Part shown: one piece after another, positions 12,442 through 23,000 of the stretch
How positions within the stretch are numbered: the first letter of the stretch is position 1
How the letters are laid out: every line of letters begins with the position of its first letter
Assembly (NCBI GenBank): GCA_947179155.2
Contig: OX359275.1
Location: 40,905,898-40,969,897 of the forward strand
Direction of reading: 5' to 3'
DNA length: 64,000 nt
From: Hedera helix
Taxonomy: Eukaryota; Streptophyta; Magnoliopsida; Apiales; Araliaceae
Position numbers and translations under genes: made by a program
Notes under the pieces: model-generated
What the model was told of the DNA's origin: nothing
The model's input: only the letters and a program-made list of their open reading frames with translations
Database searches by the model: none

Positions 12442-12769
12442 CTCAATTGGCCAAAACCCATTACTGCCGACGTAAATTAAATTAATGGAAGACTTCTAAA
12501 CAGAGTCACCTTCTTCCCCCACCTTAATTCTCTCTCTTGATGATAGCTTGCGCCGCGTTTATTGACATAAAGAAGGAGAAAAAAAGTATACAAAACGCAT
12601 AACCATTACCACCTCTCTCTCTTCCTGTCCCATTTCTTCATCCTCATTTTCAAATTTATCCCCCAATTCACTGTTCCCTAAAAAGCCACATTCCTAAAAA
12701 GTACAGTAGTATAATTTTACAGGACCTCTCTTTCTATCTCACTGCTAATATGCAGATTCAATACTAAAC

Positions 12770-12810
12770 GGCGGCGGCGGCGGCAGCGGCAGCGGCAGCA
12801 GAAGAAGAAA
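12770..12810 (+). repeat. GGC / GGCAGC repeat in the RLP44 leader
   Basis: Trinucleotide and hexanucleotide runs (GGC, then GGCAGC, then AGAAGA) lie 40-80 bp before the RLP44 start. They are most likely part of its 5' UTR and prone to length variation. The minus-strand frame covering them is low complexity and not a gene. Confidence 0.75.
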
Positions 12811-12847
12811 TATAGAGATTAAGAAGTCGGTTTTACGGTAAATATAG

Positions 12848-13672
12848 ATGATGGGTACTTGGAGGCTACTCTTGTTGATGTGTACACTAGTAACAATTAG
12901 CAGCCTCCGACCCACCAAATCAGATCCAAATGATGAATCTTGCTTGACCCACCTGAGCCAATCACTCCAAGACCCAAATAAGAACCTCCAAAACTGGACT
13001 AAATCAACCTTCGCCAATCCTTGTCTGGGCTTTACGTCCTACCTACAAGGCGCCACCTGCAACAATGGCCGCATCTACAAACTTTCTCTCTCTAATCTCG
13101 CTCTAAGAGGCTCCATCTCACCTTACTTTGCAAATTGCACCAATCTCCAAGCCCTAGACCTCTCCTCCAACTCCCTCTCCGGCCCAATCCCCACCGACCT
13201 CCAGTTCCTCGTCAATCTCGCCGTCCTCAACCTCTCCGCCAACCGCCTCTCCGGCCAAATCCCGCCGCAGCTCGCCCTGTGCGCTTACCTCAACGTCATA
13301 GATCTCCACGACAATATCCTAGTGGGTCCCATCCCTCAGCAGCTGGGTCTCCTCGTTCGGCTCTCCGTTTTTGATGTGTCCAACAATCGGCTCGCCGGCC
13401 AGATTCCGGCCACGCTCGGGAACCGGAGTGCCAACTTGCCGAGGTTCAACGCCACTTCGTACGAGGGAAATAAGGATCTTTATGGGTACCCTTTGCCGCC
13501 GATGAAGAATAAAGGGTTATCGATTTTAGCCATTGTTGGGATCGGATTGGGAAGTGGGTTCTTGAGTTTGGTCCTCAGTTTTACTGCAGTGTGTATATGG
13601 TTGCGAGTTACTGAGCACAAAATGGCAGCTGATCAAGAAGGCAAAATTAGTCAGCTAATGCCAGATTATTGA
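12848..13672 (+). CDS. RLP44: RLP44-like LRR receptor-like protein
   Basis: Single-exon 274-aa membrane protein, the same length as Arabidopsis RLP44. Order: hydrophobic signal peptide (about 1-25), LRR N-terminal cap with Cys 32, 59 and 71, four to five leucine-rich repeats (about 76-195; LQALDLSSNSLSGPIP, LNVIDLHDNILVGPIP), a juxtamembrane part with GNKDLYGYPLPPM, one membrane helix (about 224-252) and a short cytoplasmic tail ending GKISQLMPDY. The tail closely matches RLP44. There is no kinase domain. In Arabidopsis RLP44 acts at the plasma membrane with BRI1/BAK1 and links pectin state to brassinosteroid signalling; the same role is inferred here. ATG codons at 12848 and 12851 are both usable. 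The central LRR part is richer in C than its surroundings. Confidence 0.95.
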   Translation: MMGTWRLLLLMCTLVTISSLRPTKSDPNDESCLTHLSQSLQDPNKNLQNWTKSTFANPCLGFTSYLQGATCNNGRIYKLSLSNLALRGSISPYFANCTNLQALDLSSNSLSGPIPTDLQFLVNLAVLNLSANRLSGQIPPQLALCAYLNVIDLHDNILVGPIPQQLGLLVRLSVFDVSNNRLAGQIPATLGNRSANLPRFNATSYEGNKDLYGYPLPPMKNKGLSILAIVGIGLGSGFLSLVLSFTAVCIWLRVTEHKMAADQEGKISQLMPDY

Positions 13673-14833
13673 GAATTAAATACTATCCGCACTAGTAATT
13701 CAATGCTCCAAATTGCAGGTTTGAACAACTTAATTAAAACTTGAACCCCAATATTACAGTTGGGAGCTAGTTTTTTTTTTTTTTCTTGTTAAAATTTTGT
13801 CGATGTTGATGGGCTTCTTGATCAGTTCTTGTCCTTTTACTGATCCTGGGAATTTTCTTTTTTCTTTTGCTCCTTCTGTTGCCTAACTACCTTTACCCTT
13901 TCCATTTTCTTTTGGTTCCTTCATAATTTTCTGTTTTGTCAACCACTAACAGTCAATTTATATAGATATATGTGTTTCGGTGATATATACTCCATTACTC
14001 GATTTCTTATGTTCTCTCTGATTAGTATATATACAAGGTACAGAATATTCAGCGGTCATGGTCACCTTTTTCTTGTTATTTTATATTATTTATGTGTTAT
14101 TATTTTAATATTTAAAATATATATTTTTATTTTAAATATTAAAATAACAGTACATTATATGACAGATGGCGAAAAATATATAATAATTTTTCTTTACATT
14201 GTACGCTTGCACCTCCCTGTTTTTCTGTCTTTGGGGTAGGTTGAAAATGCAGGGCTGAAGCACTGAACGGTGGTATTTTGTCTATTGGTGGGCTAAAATA
14301 CATACAACTCACTGCAAGGATGGACAAGGGATTCGGTAATCAAAGGGGCACATATATCAATTATACTGTATGTATGGTATAATTTAAATTATTATAGTAT
14401 TGTGGAAATGAAATGGTTACTATTTAAAATCAAAATTAGATATATATTTTATTTATAAATAATAGAATGAGATAAAGTTCTTTGTACATTATTATAAGTT
14501 TCTTTACATATCATTATTTTATTATAAGTTGATTGAATATTATGGTAATATCATGTTACATTTTTAATTAATAATCCGATATTTTAAAAAAAAATTGTTA
14601 TTAATCTGTTCTAATTTTTAAAAAATATAGAGAGAGTACTACACCTGAGTGGTTTGCCAATGTGAGCTGGTGGGGGAGACCCGCGTCACTATATTCTGCT
14701 GAACTAATTTGTTCAGTTATAAAAGCTCTCAAATAACTCGGTAAGAAGCTAAAGATATATAAATATTGGTGGTATTTTTCAGTTTCTTTTTATTTAAAAT
14801 ATGTATGAGCGTTACTACGTTAACTTTATATAC
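13673..14833. other. 3' flank of RLP44, no further gene
   Basis: T-rich sequence fitting a 3' UTR, then AT-rich intergenic DNA. A short palindrome lies at 14097-14152. No coding frame with family features. Confidence 0.5.
14097..14152. repeat. AT-rich palindrome
   Basis: TTATTTTAATATTTAAAATA pairs with TTTTAAATATTAAAATAA around a short T-rich loop, giving a near-perfect stem. Such AT palindromes are common in intergenic DNA; no function inferred. Confidence 0.55.
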
Positions 14834-15028
14834 TCCCTCCTCAAAATATATTTTTAGTGCGACATAAAATTTAAAACATATTGAATGTATATTAAGATGT
14901 GTAAACGTTTTTATAAACTTGGTGTTATATTATATAGTAAATGTTAAAAACATATAAAAAAGATAATATTAAATATAAAATCAGTGTCACCGTTAAAAAA
15001 AATATATTGTCTAACACGGACGGACGAG
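14834..15028. mobile_element. Stowaway-like MITE
   Basis: The left end CTCCCTCCTCAAAATATATT follows TA. The right end, read on the minus strand, starts CTCGTCCGTCCGTGTTAG and is followed by TA. A 195-bp AT-rich interior has no coding capacity. The TA duplication and CTCCCTCC start support Stowaway. Confidence 0.75.
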
Positions 15029-16701
15029 TAATTTAAAAAATGTGTGTTTACTTGGATTATAGCAAGTGGTGTTGTGTGTGTGCCATCAAAGGTCTAAGAG
15101 ATAATATATAAAGGGAATTGATATTTTCATAAAAATAAAATTAATATTTTTATAAAAAAAACGTCGTTATAAATTTATATTAATATTTTTAATTGTTGTT
15201 TTTTGTCTACAGCGATGATATATAAATTGATTCCTCAACTCTTAAGCTCAAGAGATAATAGTTCAGGTCCATAAAATTGTGATCATTTGCTTTCCTATTC
15301 ATTTTTTATGCCTAGAAATCGAGAAAGGGAACCCATGGAATGGATTATAAATTCATCAATAATATTTTAGTGATCAAATATTAAATATAAAAATAGGATA
15401 TAAAATAATATGTATAATACTAATTGATTATAATTATTGGACTTATTTATATATAATAAAATATATAATAATTATAATTTGATACATTATTATTATAATA
15501 ATTTTTTTATTACCGTAGTGTTGCTCTAAATTCATAATAAGTTTATGATTCTTTTCTAGATTGGTTTGTCCGAAAAAAAAGAGTAAATAAGAGTGCAAGG
15601 CACGTACTCCACGGCAACGACTTTTAAGAACTAAAGATGCCAAATATTTAACATAGCCACTGTTTTTGGGGTCTTAATTTAGCAGATACCATTATTGATA
15701 CTACTTTATTTTATTTTTTTAGAGTTCACAGCAGCAAAATTAAACACACACTCTATTAATTTTGTCTTTATCAAGATTAAAACCCTCTATCTCATGATTA
15801 TTATGAGAAGAATTATATCACTACTCAAGTCAATGACCCTCAGTACATTGTTATAGCGTATTAAAGTTTTAAAAAATTATGTCTATATATACATGTTCAA
15901 TAAATGTTAATAAACCTAAAAAATACTCGATGAAACTTAAAATTGTACTAGGACTAATTTTAACTTTTTAAAATTAATTTAAAATATTTTTAAATTTAAA
16001 TTTAAAATTAATATAATTTTATTTAATTTTAAATAATTCAATTAAAAAACTTTAGATATGTTATTTTCTACAAACTACAACATTCATTCTTTTTTAAAAT
16101 TAAATGAATTACATCTATCCTGAAATTAAAAATGTATACGATTGATTTTGAAAGTCAAACTTAATTTTATATTTTAAAACTATAATACTTAATTTTTTAT
16201 AATTAAAATAAATATAATATTTAATTTTAAGTTTAATTTTTGTATAGCGTGCTCTTAAAAAGGGCATATTGTTGGTAATTAAAAAGACGAGTATTATCAC
16301 AATTCATTAGTAGACCAATAGTATCGAACTCCTTCTCAATCCGGACTCTGCAAGGGATTCGATTCTATCCCAAGACTGATTTGATATATTCTTGCCTTAA
16401 CCTATCTATTACATCCCCTCTGCAAGTGGAAAGAAAATAAAAAGAAATTGAAAAGAAGATAATTATTTCTTTTAATCCAAAATACTTGGAAGCAGCAAAT
16501 TCAGATGATGCTATATGTATAACTGTGTCTAAAAAGTTCAGCACCGGTACCAGACATGCTTACCATATAAACAACTTTTGTTCTTTGCCTGAACAGGAAG
16601 GGAAAATAAATAAAAAATTCAACTCATCACACCGAAAGTAAAAGCCTAGTCAAACTTTGCTTTTAACTCCTCGTTAGTGGCATCTCCAAGAATGGCATGC
16701 A

Positions 16702-16703
<2 letters not shown>

Positions 16704-16763
<60 letters not shown>
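16704..16763. repeat. (TA)n microsatellite
   Basis: About 30 uninterrupted AT units, a probable polymorphic locus and also a likely region of assembly uncertainty. Confidence 0.9.
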
Positions 16764-16765
<2 letters not shown>

Positions 16766-16947
16766 GAATAATTTATAATAAATTATTGTTATATACACTA
16801 TTTTAATAAATTGATCTTATATTATTTATATAAAATTTTAAAAATATAAAATAGTATAATTTTTTGACCTAATTTAGTCAGCTGGTAAAAGGAGTAATGA
16901 CTAGAGTATATATATATATATATATATTTAGTCCATCGTTAATAAAA

Positions 16948-17045
16948 GTAGCGGTTATAGCAACAAAGAAAAAATTGGTCTAATTTGGCCAATAGCTACT
17001 AGGGGTAGCGGCCTCAATATTGTAGCCGCTAGTTCTACTAGCAGT
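16948..17045. repeat. Possible small foldback element
   Basis: TAGCGGTTATAGCAACAAAG on the left resembles the reverse complement of the right side (TAGCGGCTACAATATTGAGG). The arms are imperfect and no target duplication was found. Confidence 0.35.
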
Positions 17046-17148
17046 TGTTAACAAATTTATACTATTTTATATCTTTAGATGTTTACGTGGACTATGTAAA
17101 ATCAATTTATTATAATAGAAACATAATAACTATTTGTTATAAATTATT

Positions 17149-17186
<38 letters not shown>

Positions 17187-17534
17187 AAATATATTAAAAA
17201 AATAGTGAACGAGAGAAATTAAAAGTAAATAATGGGGTGGGAGAAAAAAATTTGAAAAACTGAAATTGATAACTTTTTTATTTATATATTAAAGTGAGAG
17301 ACAGAAATATCAAAAATCCAATTATTTACTGTCCGTTAATAATATAAATATAATTAATGTATGGACCTTTATTTATAAGTGGTATTCATATTCTACGGAT
17401 GATTCGAGTGATTCCACTTACTCTCTCATGCTTTCTAATTGTGGTATGACATTTATGTGATTCCTCGGACGGAAAGGTACGCGTCTTGGCTACCGTGGAA
17501 GTTCTAGTGTTTTTTCCTATATCTTACTTCCCAC

Positions 17535-18411
17535 TAGACCTGGCAAATGGGTGGGGTTGGACTTTCGACGGGTTAAGTCAAAAATAGCCCGATTTTTTAC
17601 AAGTTGAGAAATGCTCGGCCCGTGGCCCCCGGGCCATTTGAATATATTTTTTTATTTTTTATAAAAAAATATTTATTATAACTTATAATTTAAAATAAAT
17701 ATTAACACTAATTATTTATAATTATGACACATAATTTCTATATAATCATATAATATTATTAATAAATAAAATAAAAACAATCAATAATTTTATATTAAAA
17801 CTAAACTTGCTTCAAAAATCAAAACTTCCCACCTCTCTATATTAGTCATGATATTCAATACTGATGGTCTGATGCTACCAAAACTCTTGTCACACTAGCT
17901 ACCTTTTATACATAACTCAAGAACAAAATAAAATATTTCACTTAATTTATGTCTCGATTTCATTGTCTTTCACAGAAAAATATATTTATGCATGGGACAC
18001 ATAAAAATTATGCAATTGATGTCAGTTTGAATAATTAAGTTGACCACTAACTTGTCAGAAGATGAGCAACAAAGCAATTGAAAAAAATATATTAGAAATT
18101 TATTTTTCTTGTGTCACCACTACCTTTCCTCTTCAGGTAAAAGCTTCCAAACCAATCAATTAGGAGAAGACAATCCACTAATAATGGGGAAAAAATTATA
18201 AATGTGAACAATATATATACATATATAATCAATATTTTTTTTTTTTGTCAACAATGTCAAGCAATTTAAAAAAAAAAAAACCCGCGGGCCGGGCCAGAAC
18301 GCGCCGAGCCAAAAACAGCCTAGATTTTTTTGGGCTGCATTTCTTAAGCCCAAAGCCCGATTTTCTTGGGCCAGCCCCGCCCGCGGGTCCCTAGCCTTTT
18401 TGCCAGGTATA
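17535..18411. mobile_element. Non-autonomous hAT element, 877 bp
   Basis: A perfect 8-bp target duplication CTTCCCAC flanks it (17527-17534 and 18412-18419). The terminal inverted repeats TAGACCTGGCAAA and TATACCTGGCAAA differ at one base. The ends are rich in G+C with GGCCCG/GGGCC motifs; the middle is AT-rich with no transposase. A minus-strand frame near the right end is a by-product of the GC-rich terminus. Confidence 0.9.
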
Positions 18412-18693
18412 CTTCCCACCGTTAAATTTGCAATCCTACCTGTGCTTTAACCGTATACGAGATTTATGCATGGTCGGTGTAGTTAATTTTAAAAATTACA
18501 TGTACAATTTTTTTTGTAATGATATCCCTACATGTTATATTAATTATTATATCTATTTCAAAATATTAGATCAAAATTTGGGTAAGTCAATTACTTGGGG
18601 AAATTATATGATATTAGAAATATTAGTATTAATACTAGGCCTAAATTTCTAATGTTCTGAAATTGTGATTATTTAAGTCTAGAGTGTTATAAG

Positions 18694-19150
18694 TAGACAT
18701 GCACAAAAAGTCTACGACCCGCAGACTAGTCTGATTCAGCCTGAGCTCGATTTGCAAGCTTTCAACAGGTTGTTATTTAGACGTAAAGGCCCAATCTGGC
18801 TTGGCCCACAAGGCCAGACCAGACTGTTAAAAGTCTGTTTGGGTAGGATACATTTAATACACATATACTATACTAAAATAAAAAAATTCTTAGTGGTATT
18901 GAAGTTGATAATACAATATTTGTTATTCTATTTTTACATATTTTATTAAATTTTTTTTTTTTTAATAAGGACCAAGAATCGGAGGAGCCATGTAAAGCCC
19001 ATCCTGACCAACGGGCCTTAACAGTCCATAGTTTTGTTAGAAAACTCAGCTTGTCGGGTCAAAAATCAAGGTTTGATCTGCCCTGATCAACAACCAAAGC
19101 CTGCTAGGCCCAAGCCAAGCCGACATAGTCCGGTCTACTGTGTATGTCTA
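18694..19150. mobile_element. Non-autonomous hAT element, 457 bp
   Basis: The terminal repeats TAGACATGCACA and TAGACATACACA (reverse complement of the right end) are flanked by GTTATAAG and GTTACATG, which agree at 6 of 8 positions. The interior shows AGTCTG/CAGACT-type subterminal repeats and no coding capacity. It lies only 282 bp after the previous hAT element but has a different end sequence. Confidence 0.8.
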
Positions 19151-19763
19151 GTTACATGCGATATTAGGACTAGCCACGAATAGTCAACATTTTAAATAAG
19201 AAATTAAGAAAAAAGAAAGATATAATTAAGATTTGTTATTCAGTATCTAAAATAAGAAAGAAATATATAATTATAATTTTGAGGTGAGGACACCAAAGGA
19301 GATCAAAACCTCTGCGCTCCTTTAAAATCATTTCTTTGATTTTTTATATCATTAATGTCTTACCGCATAAAAAAATAAAATATTGTTACACTTATAAAGA
19401 ACTATTACAAAAAAAATAAAAATACACAAAATATTTTGTCAAAATATAATTAGTAAATGATTCGCTATATATGGACGAGTCTAATAATTATAACTAACCA
19501 CAATCATACATATTATTTTGTGTTTTTTTTTGTAATTATTTTTTAGTCATAGTATTATTGAAAAAAATATAATTAATCAAATGATTTAATAGTAAAAATG
19601 ATGCCTATCTTTGAATTAGTTATTACTAGGGTCGGGATACATGCGTGGCGTGTTTAATTAATTTTAAAATTTAATTTAAAGAATATAATAAATATTATTT
19701 AATTTTGAGGATAAAATATGAAAAAAATTTAAACTTTAGGCGAAGTTCGGGGAGAAAAAGTTT
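19151..19763. other. Intergenic upstream of the helicase gene
   Basis: AT-rich, with no frame or repeat that I can name. It adjoins the helicase promoter. Confidence 0.5.
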
Positions 19764-19938
19764 GGCCCAATCAAAGAGACCAACTGGATACTCCTGCTGT
19801 ATATATAGAAGATTGTGTGATAAAACTGTGTAGGATTATATAGCCAAATAGGATTTGCCGACTTGGGTTTGATCCAAACCAAACAGCCCACGAATTCTGC
19901 CCGGTACCAGGTGTGTAAACAAAAACAAAAACCCTAAA
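19764..19938 (+). promoter_or_regulatory. RH16 promoter: site II and telo-box motifs
   Basis: GGCCCA at 19764-19769 and AGCCCA at 19885-19890 are site II elements (TGGGCY on the other strand). AAACCCTAA at 19929-19937 is a telo-box, 139 bp before the ATG. A TATATATAG string at about 19800-19809 could be a TATA box. Site II plus telo-box is the usual promoter pair of plant ribosomal-protein and ribosome-biogenesis genes, which fits a DDX56/Dbp9-type helicase. Confidence 0.65.
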
Positions 19939-20075
19939 CCTCTCGCGGGTTCGGGCTCATCGCTTTCTCAACTACTGTATTTCTGTTTTCTCTCCTCTCC
20001 AATTCAGAATTTGAAAACCTCTGATAACGATCTTCAGCAAAACTTAACTCCCCCAGTCCCCAGAAAGAAGAAACA

Positions 20076-23000
20076 ATGGCCGACAAAGCGGAACAATCAG
20101 CGATCGAAATAGAAGTACGGGAGGATGAAGGAGAAGAAGAAAAGAGCTTCGAAGAGCTGGGATTGGACCCTCGCCTTATCCGTGCCCTAATTAAGAAAGG
20201 CGTCGAGAAGCCCACCCCTATCCAGCGTGCGGCAATCCCTCTAATCCTCGTGAGTTTCGATTCACTCGTTTGTCAATTTTGTTATCGCTTTGTTTCTCTT
20301 CATTTTCTCATCAATCAAACAAACAAAATGATTTTGTTTTATTTGTTAGGAAGGAAAGGATGTGGTTACTCGAGCACACACTGGTTCAGGAAAGACATTC
20401 GCTTATCTCCTTCCTATGCTTCAGAAATTATTTTCTGATTGTTCTTCTTCACAAAAGAAGCTTGCTCCCAGCGCATTCATTATTGTTCCTACGCGAGAAT
20501 TATGTCAACAGGTGCTTTCATATTCACCCTTTCATAACTGCCAGCTTATATCACTTTACTTACATAATCAAATAATTGTTTATTTTTAGGTATATAGTGA
20601 AGTTTTGTCACTGATTGAGTTATGTAGAGTTCAACTCAAAGTTGTACAATTCACCACCGACGCCCAAGCTTCTGACTTGGTTGGTTCTTCCTACATTTCC
20701 CACTGTAATATCAAATACCCATATAATGTAGGTCATGACATATATTGGATTTATGTGAGATTTGAAGTTTGAAATTCTCTATTGGCAGAAAACAGCATTG
20801 GCAGGGCCGCCTGATATTCTTCTGTCTACTCCAGGAGGTATACTAAAATGCTTGACAATAGGTGTCCTTCAAGGAAAATCTATTCAGGATTCACTCTCGA
20901 TTCTCATTCTAGATGAGGTAACAGTTTCTTGTTGATTTCTTTTCTTGAGTGAAAATTGAGTCCTTGTTGGCTTTTAAAATGTAATAGATTCTATTTATGA
21001 AATTGTGATAGTTTCAAGTTTCAACTGCTAAGGATGATATGTGTAGCTATTTCTGAGATTGATAATTTTATGTACCATCAGGCAGATCTTCTTTTGTCAT
21101 TTGGACATGGAAATGATTTGAAAGCTCTCACTGCTCATATCCCTCGGCGCTGCCATTGCCTTCTTATGTCTGCTACTATAAGGTTTTTGTGTGTTGCGTA
21201 CATATATTCTTATAATGATGGTTTGTAATATAATGTCCAAAATTTTATATTCTGTTAGTTACCTTGAATTTTATTTAGTTCATACCTTATTGTGTCCTGG
21301 TGGAAGTTGATGTATGTCTTTGCCATCTAGTTTTAAAAACAGGATAATAGTTTTGAAACTTAATTTTCTGTTCATCTCAGTTCTTTATATTTCAAATTTC
21401 AGAAATTTATCGAGTCTTATGAACAAAAATGAAAGTTGCTTAGTTTCTTGTTAAGTAGATGTTACCCTGTGGAGTGGAATTGCACTTTCATCCACTTTCT
21501 CTTGTAGAGCTTAAAAAATATCGATTCTGATCGCTTTTCTGATAATTCACAGTGCCGAAGTTGAAAAGATGGCAGCACCTCTTCTACACAATCCCTATAT
21601 CCTTACTGTACAGGAACAGGGAAAAGACAAGGATGAGATTGTCTCCAAAAATATTCAGCAATATTATGTAAGAGATGCAAGACCCTTTTAGTATCTCTTT
21701 TATTTTTCATTGCTGAATGCACTAACTTGTCTGCTTGTTGGACTTAAATCTTGCAGTGCCTGTCTCATATTTATTTTTTGTGTAATCTTTTTTCATACTC
21801 CAATTCTAGCCCCTTGTGGCAGTCTTTGTTTTATTTGATTTCCTAGTGAATATTTCTCAACTTTAAGTTTGAAATTTTGTGTTTATTTGAACATATTTTA
21901 GGATGGAGAGAGAATACTGCTTCGCTAAGTTCTATTATTTTTCCCTTTAGATCAAATGCAGTGCTCGTGATAAGCTGGTCCACATCCTTGCCCTCTTGAA
22001 GTTGGAGCTGGTCCAAAAAAAAGTGTTAATATTTACTAATACAATTGACATGAGTTTTAGACTGAAACTATTCTTCGAGCAGGTATGTTTTCTTCAGGGC
22101 ATTATGATTTTGTAACCAATTAATGATTAACTGCTCTAAATTAATAGCTGATTATTGATCGTGTCAAGAAAAGGGGTTCCTCTTGTTTCAGAGCAAGGAA
22201 AGAATGTGTTGATTCATAGTCTTGGGATCCAGATATGAAATTGAATGAGTTCTGCCCTTCTTTCGAATAAATTTCTCCAAGGAACATCTTTACTATAATA
22301 TGATTTAAATGCGGCAGCCATATGTTGAGGATTTAGATCATTTTGCTTATCTGAAAATGTACTTTTGATGTCATAAGCTAACCTTTTTTTCTATGCACAG
22401 TCTACAGACATACCCAACTTATCTTTTTGACATACTGACACTGAGGATTGAATTATTATATTTTGACAGAAAAAGATATTATCATTTTTATTATGCGAAT
22501 ACATTATTAGTGGCTTTTGATTTCTAACTCGTGGGCAAATTCTTTACCCCTTTCCTGACCACAATGTTGTGAAATTTATTTTTTTACTGGCAGTTTGGAA
22601 TCAAAACAGCTGTTTTTAATTCTGAGTTGCCACTGAATTCTCGCAAACATATCATTGAGGTATGCCTTTTGAGTGGTTTAGTTCTCATGTACGTGGAGTA
22701 TTTTAATATTTTTTTAAAGGATAAATTCTGTGCAGTACTTTTGCTTGAACAATCTGAATCTCGCTAAATTAATTATTAGGAAAGTAAGAGTTTGGTTCTG
22801 ATTCTTGTCATGTGCTGGTTTTATTAGGGATTCAGTGCTGGTCTTTTTGATTATATGATTGCTACTGATGATAGTCAACCGAAAGAGAAGGACCAAGCTG
22901 ATGGTGAAAATCACGCTGAGCAACAAAAATCTAAAAGGCGTGTCAAGCATATGTCAGATGTTGAATCTGGTGTAGTAAGAGGAATAGACTTCAAAAATGT

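Larger units (their letters stand above)
15029..17534. other. Intergenic, AT-rich, with TA microsatellites
   Basis: Very AT-rich. It includes TA tracts at about 16704-16763, 16909-16926 and 17155-17181 and a small foldback at about 16948-17045. No gene, RNA gene or conserved frame was recognised. Confidence 0.5.

Noticed and set aside
13135..13374. Pro/Arg-rich open frame within RLP44
   Set aside because: An alternative frame of the GC-rich LRR coding region; the RLP44 frame is clearly the real one.
18156..18419. 87-codon frame on the minus strand
   Set aside because: It lies in the GC-rich end of the hAT element and has no family features.
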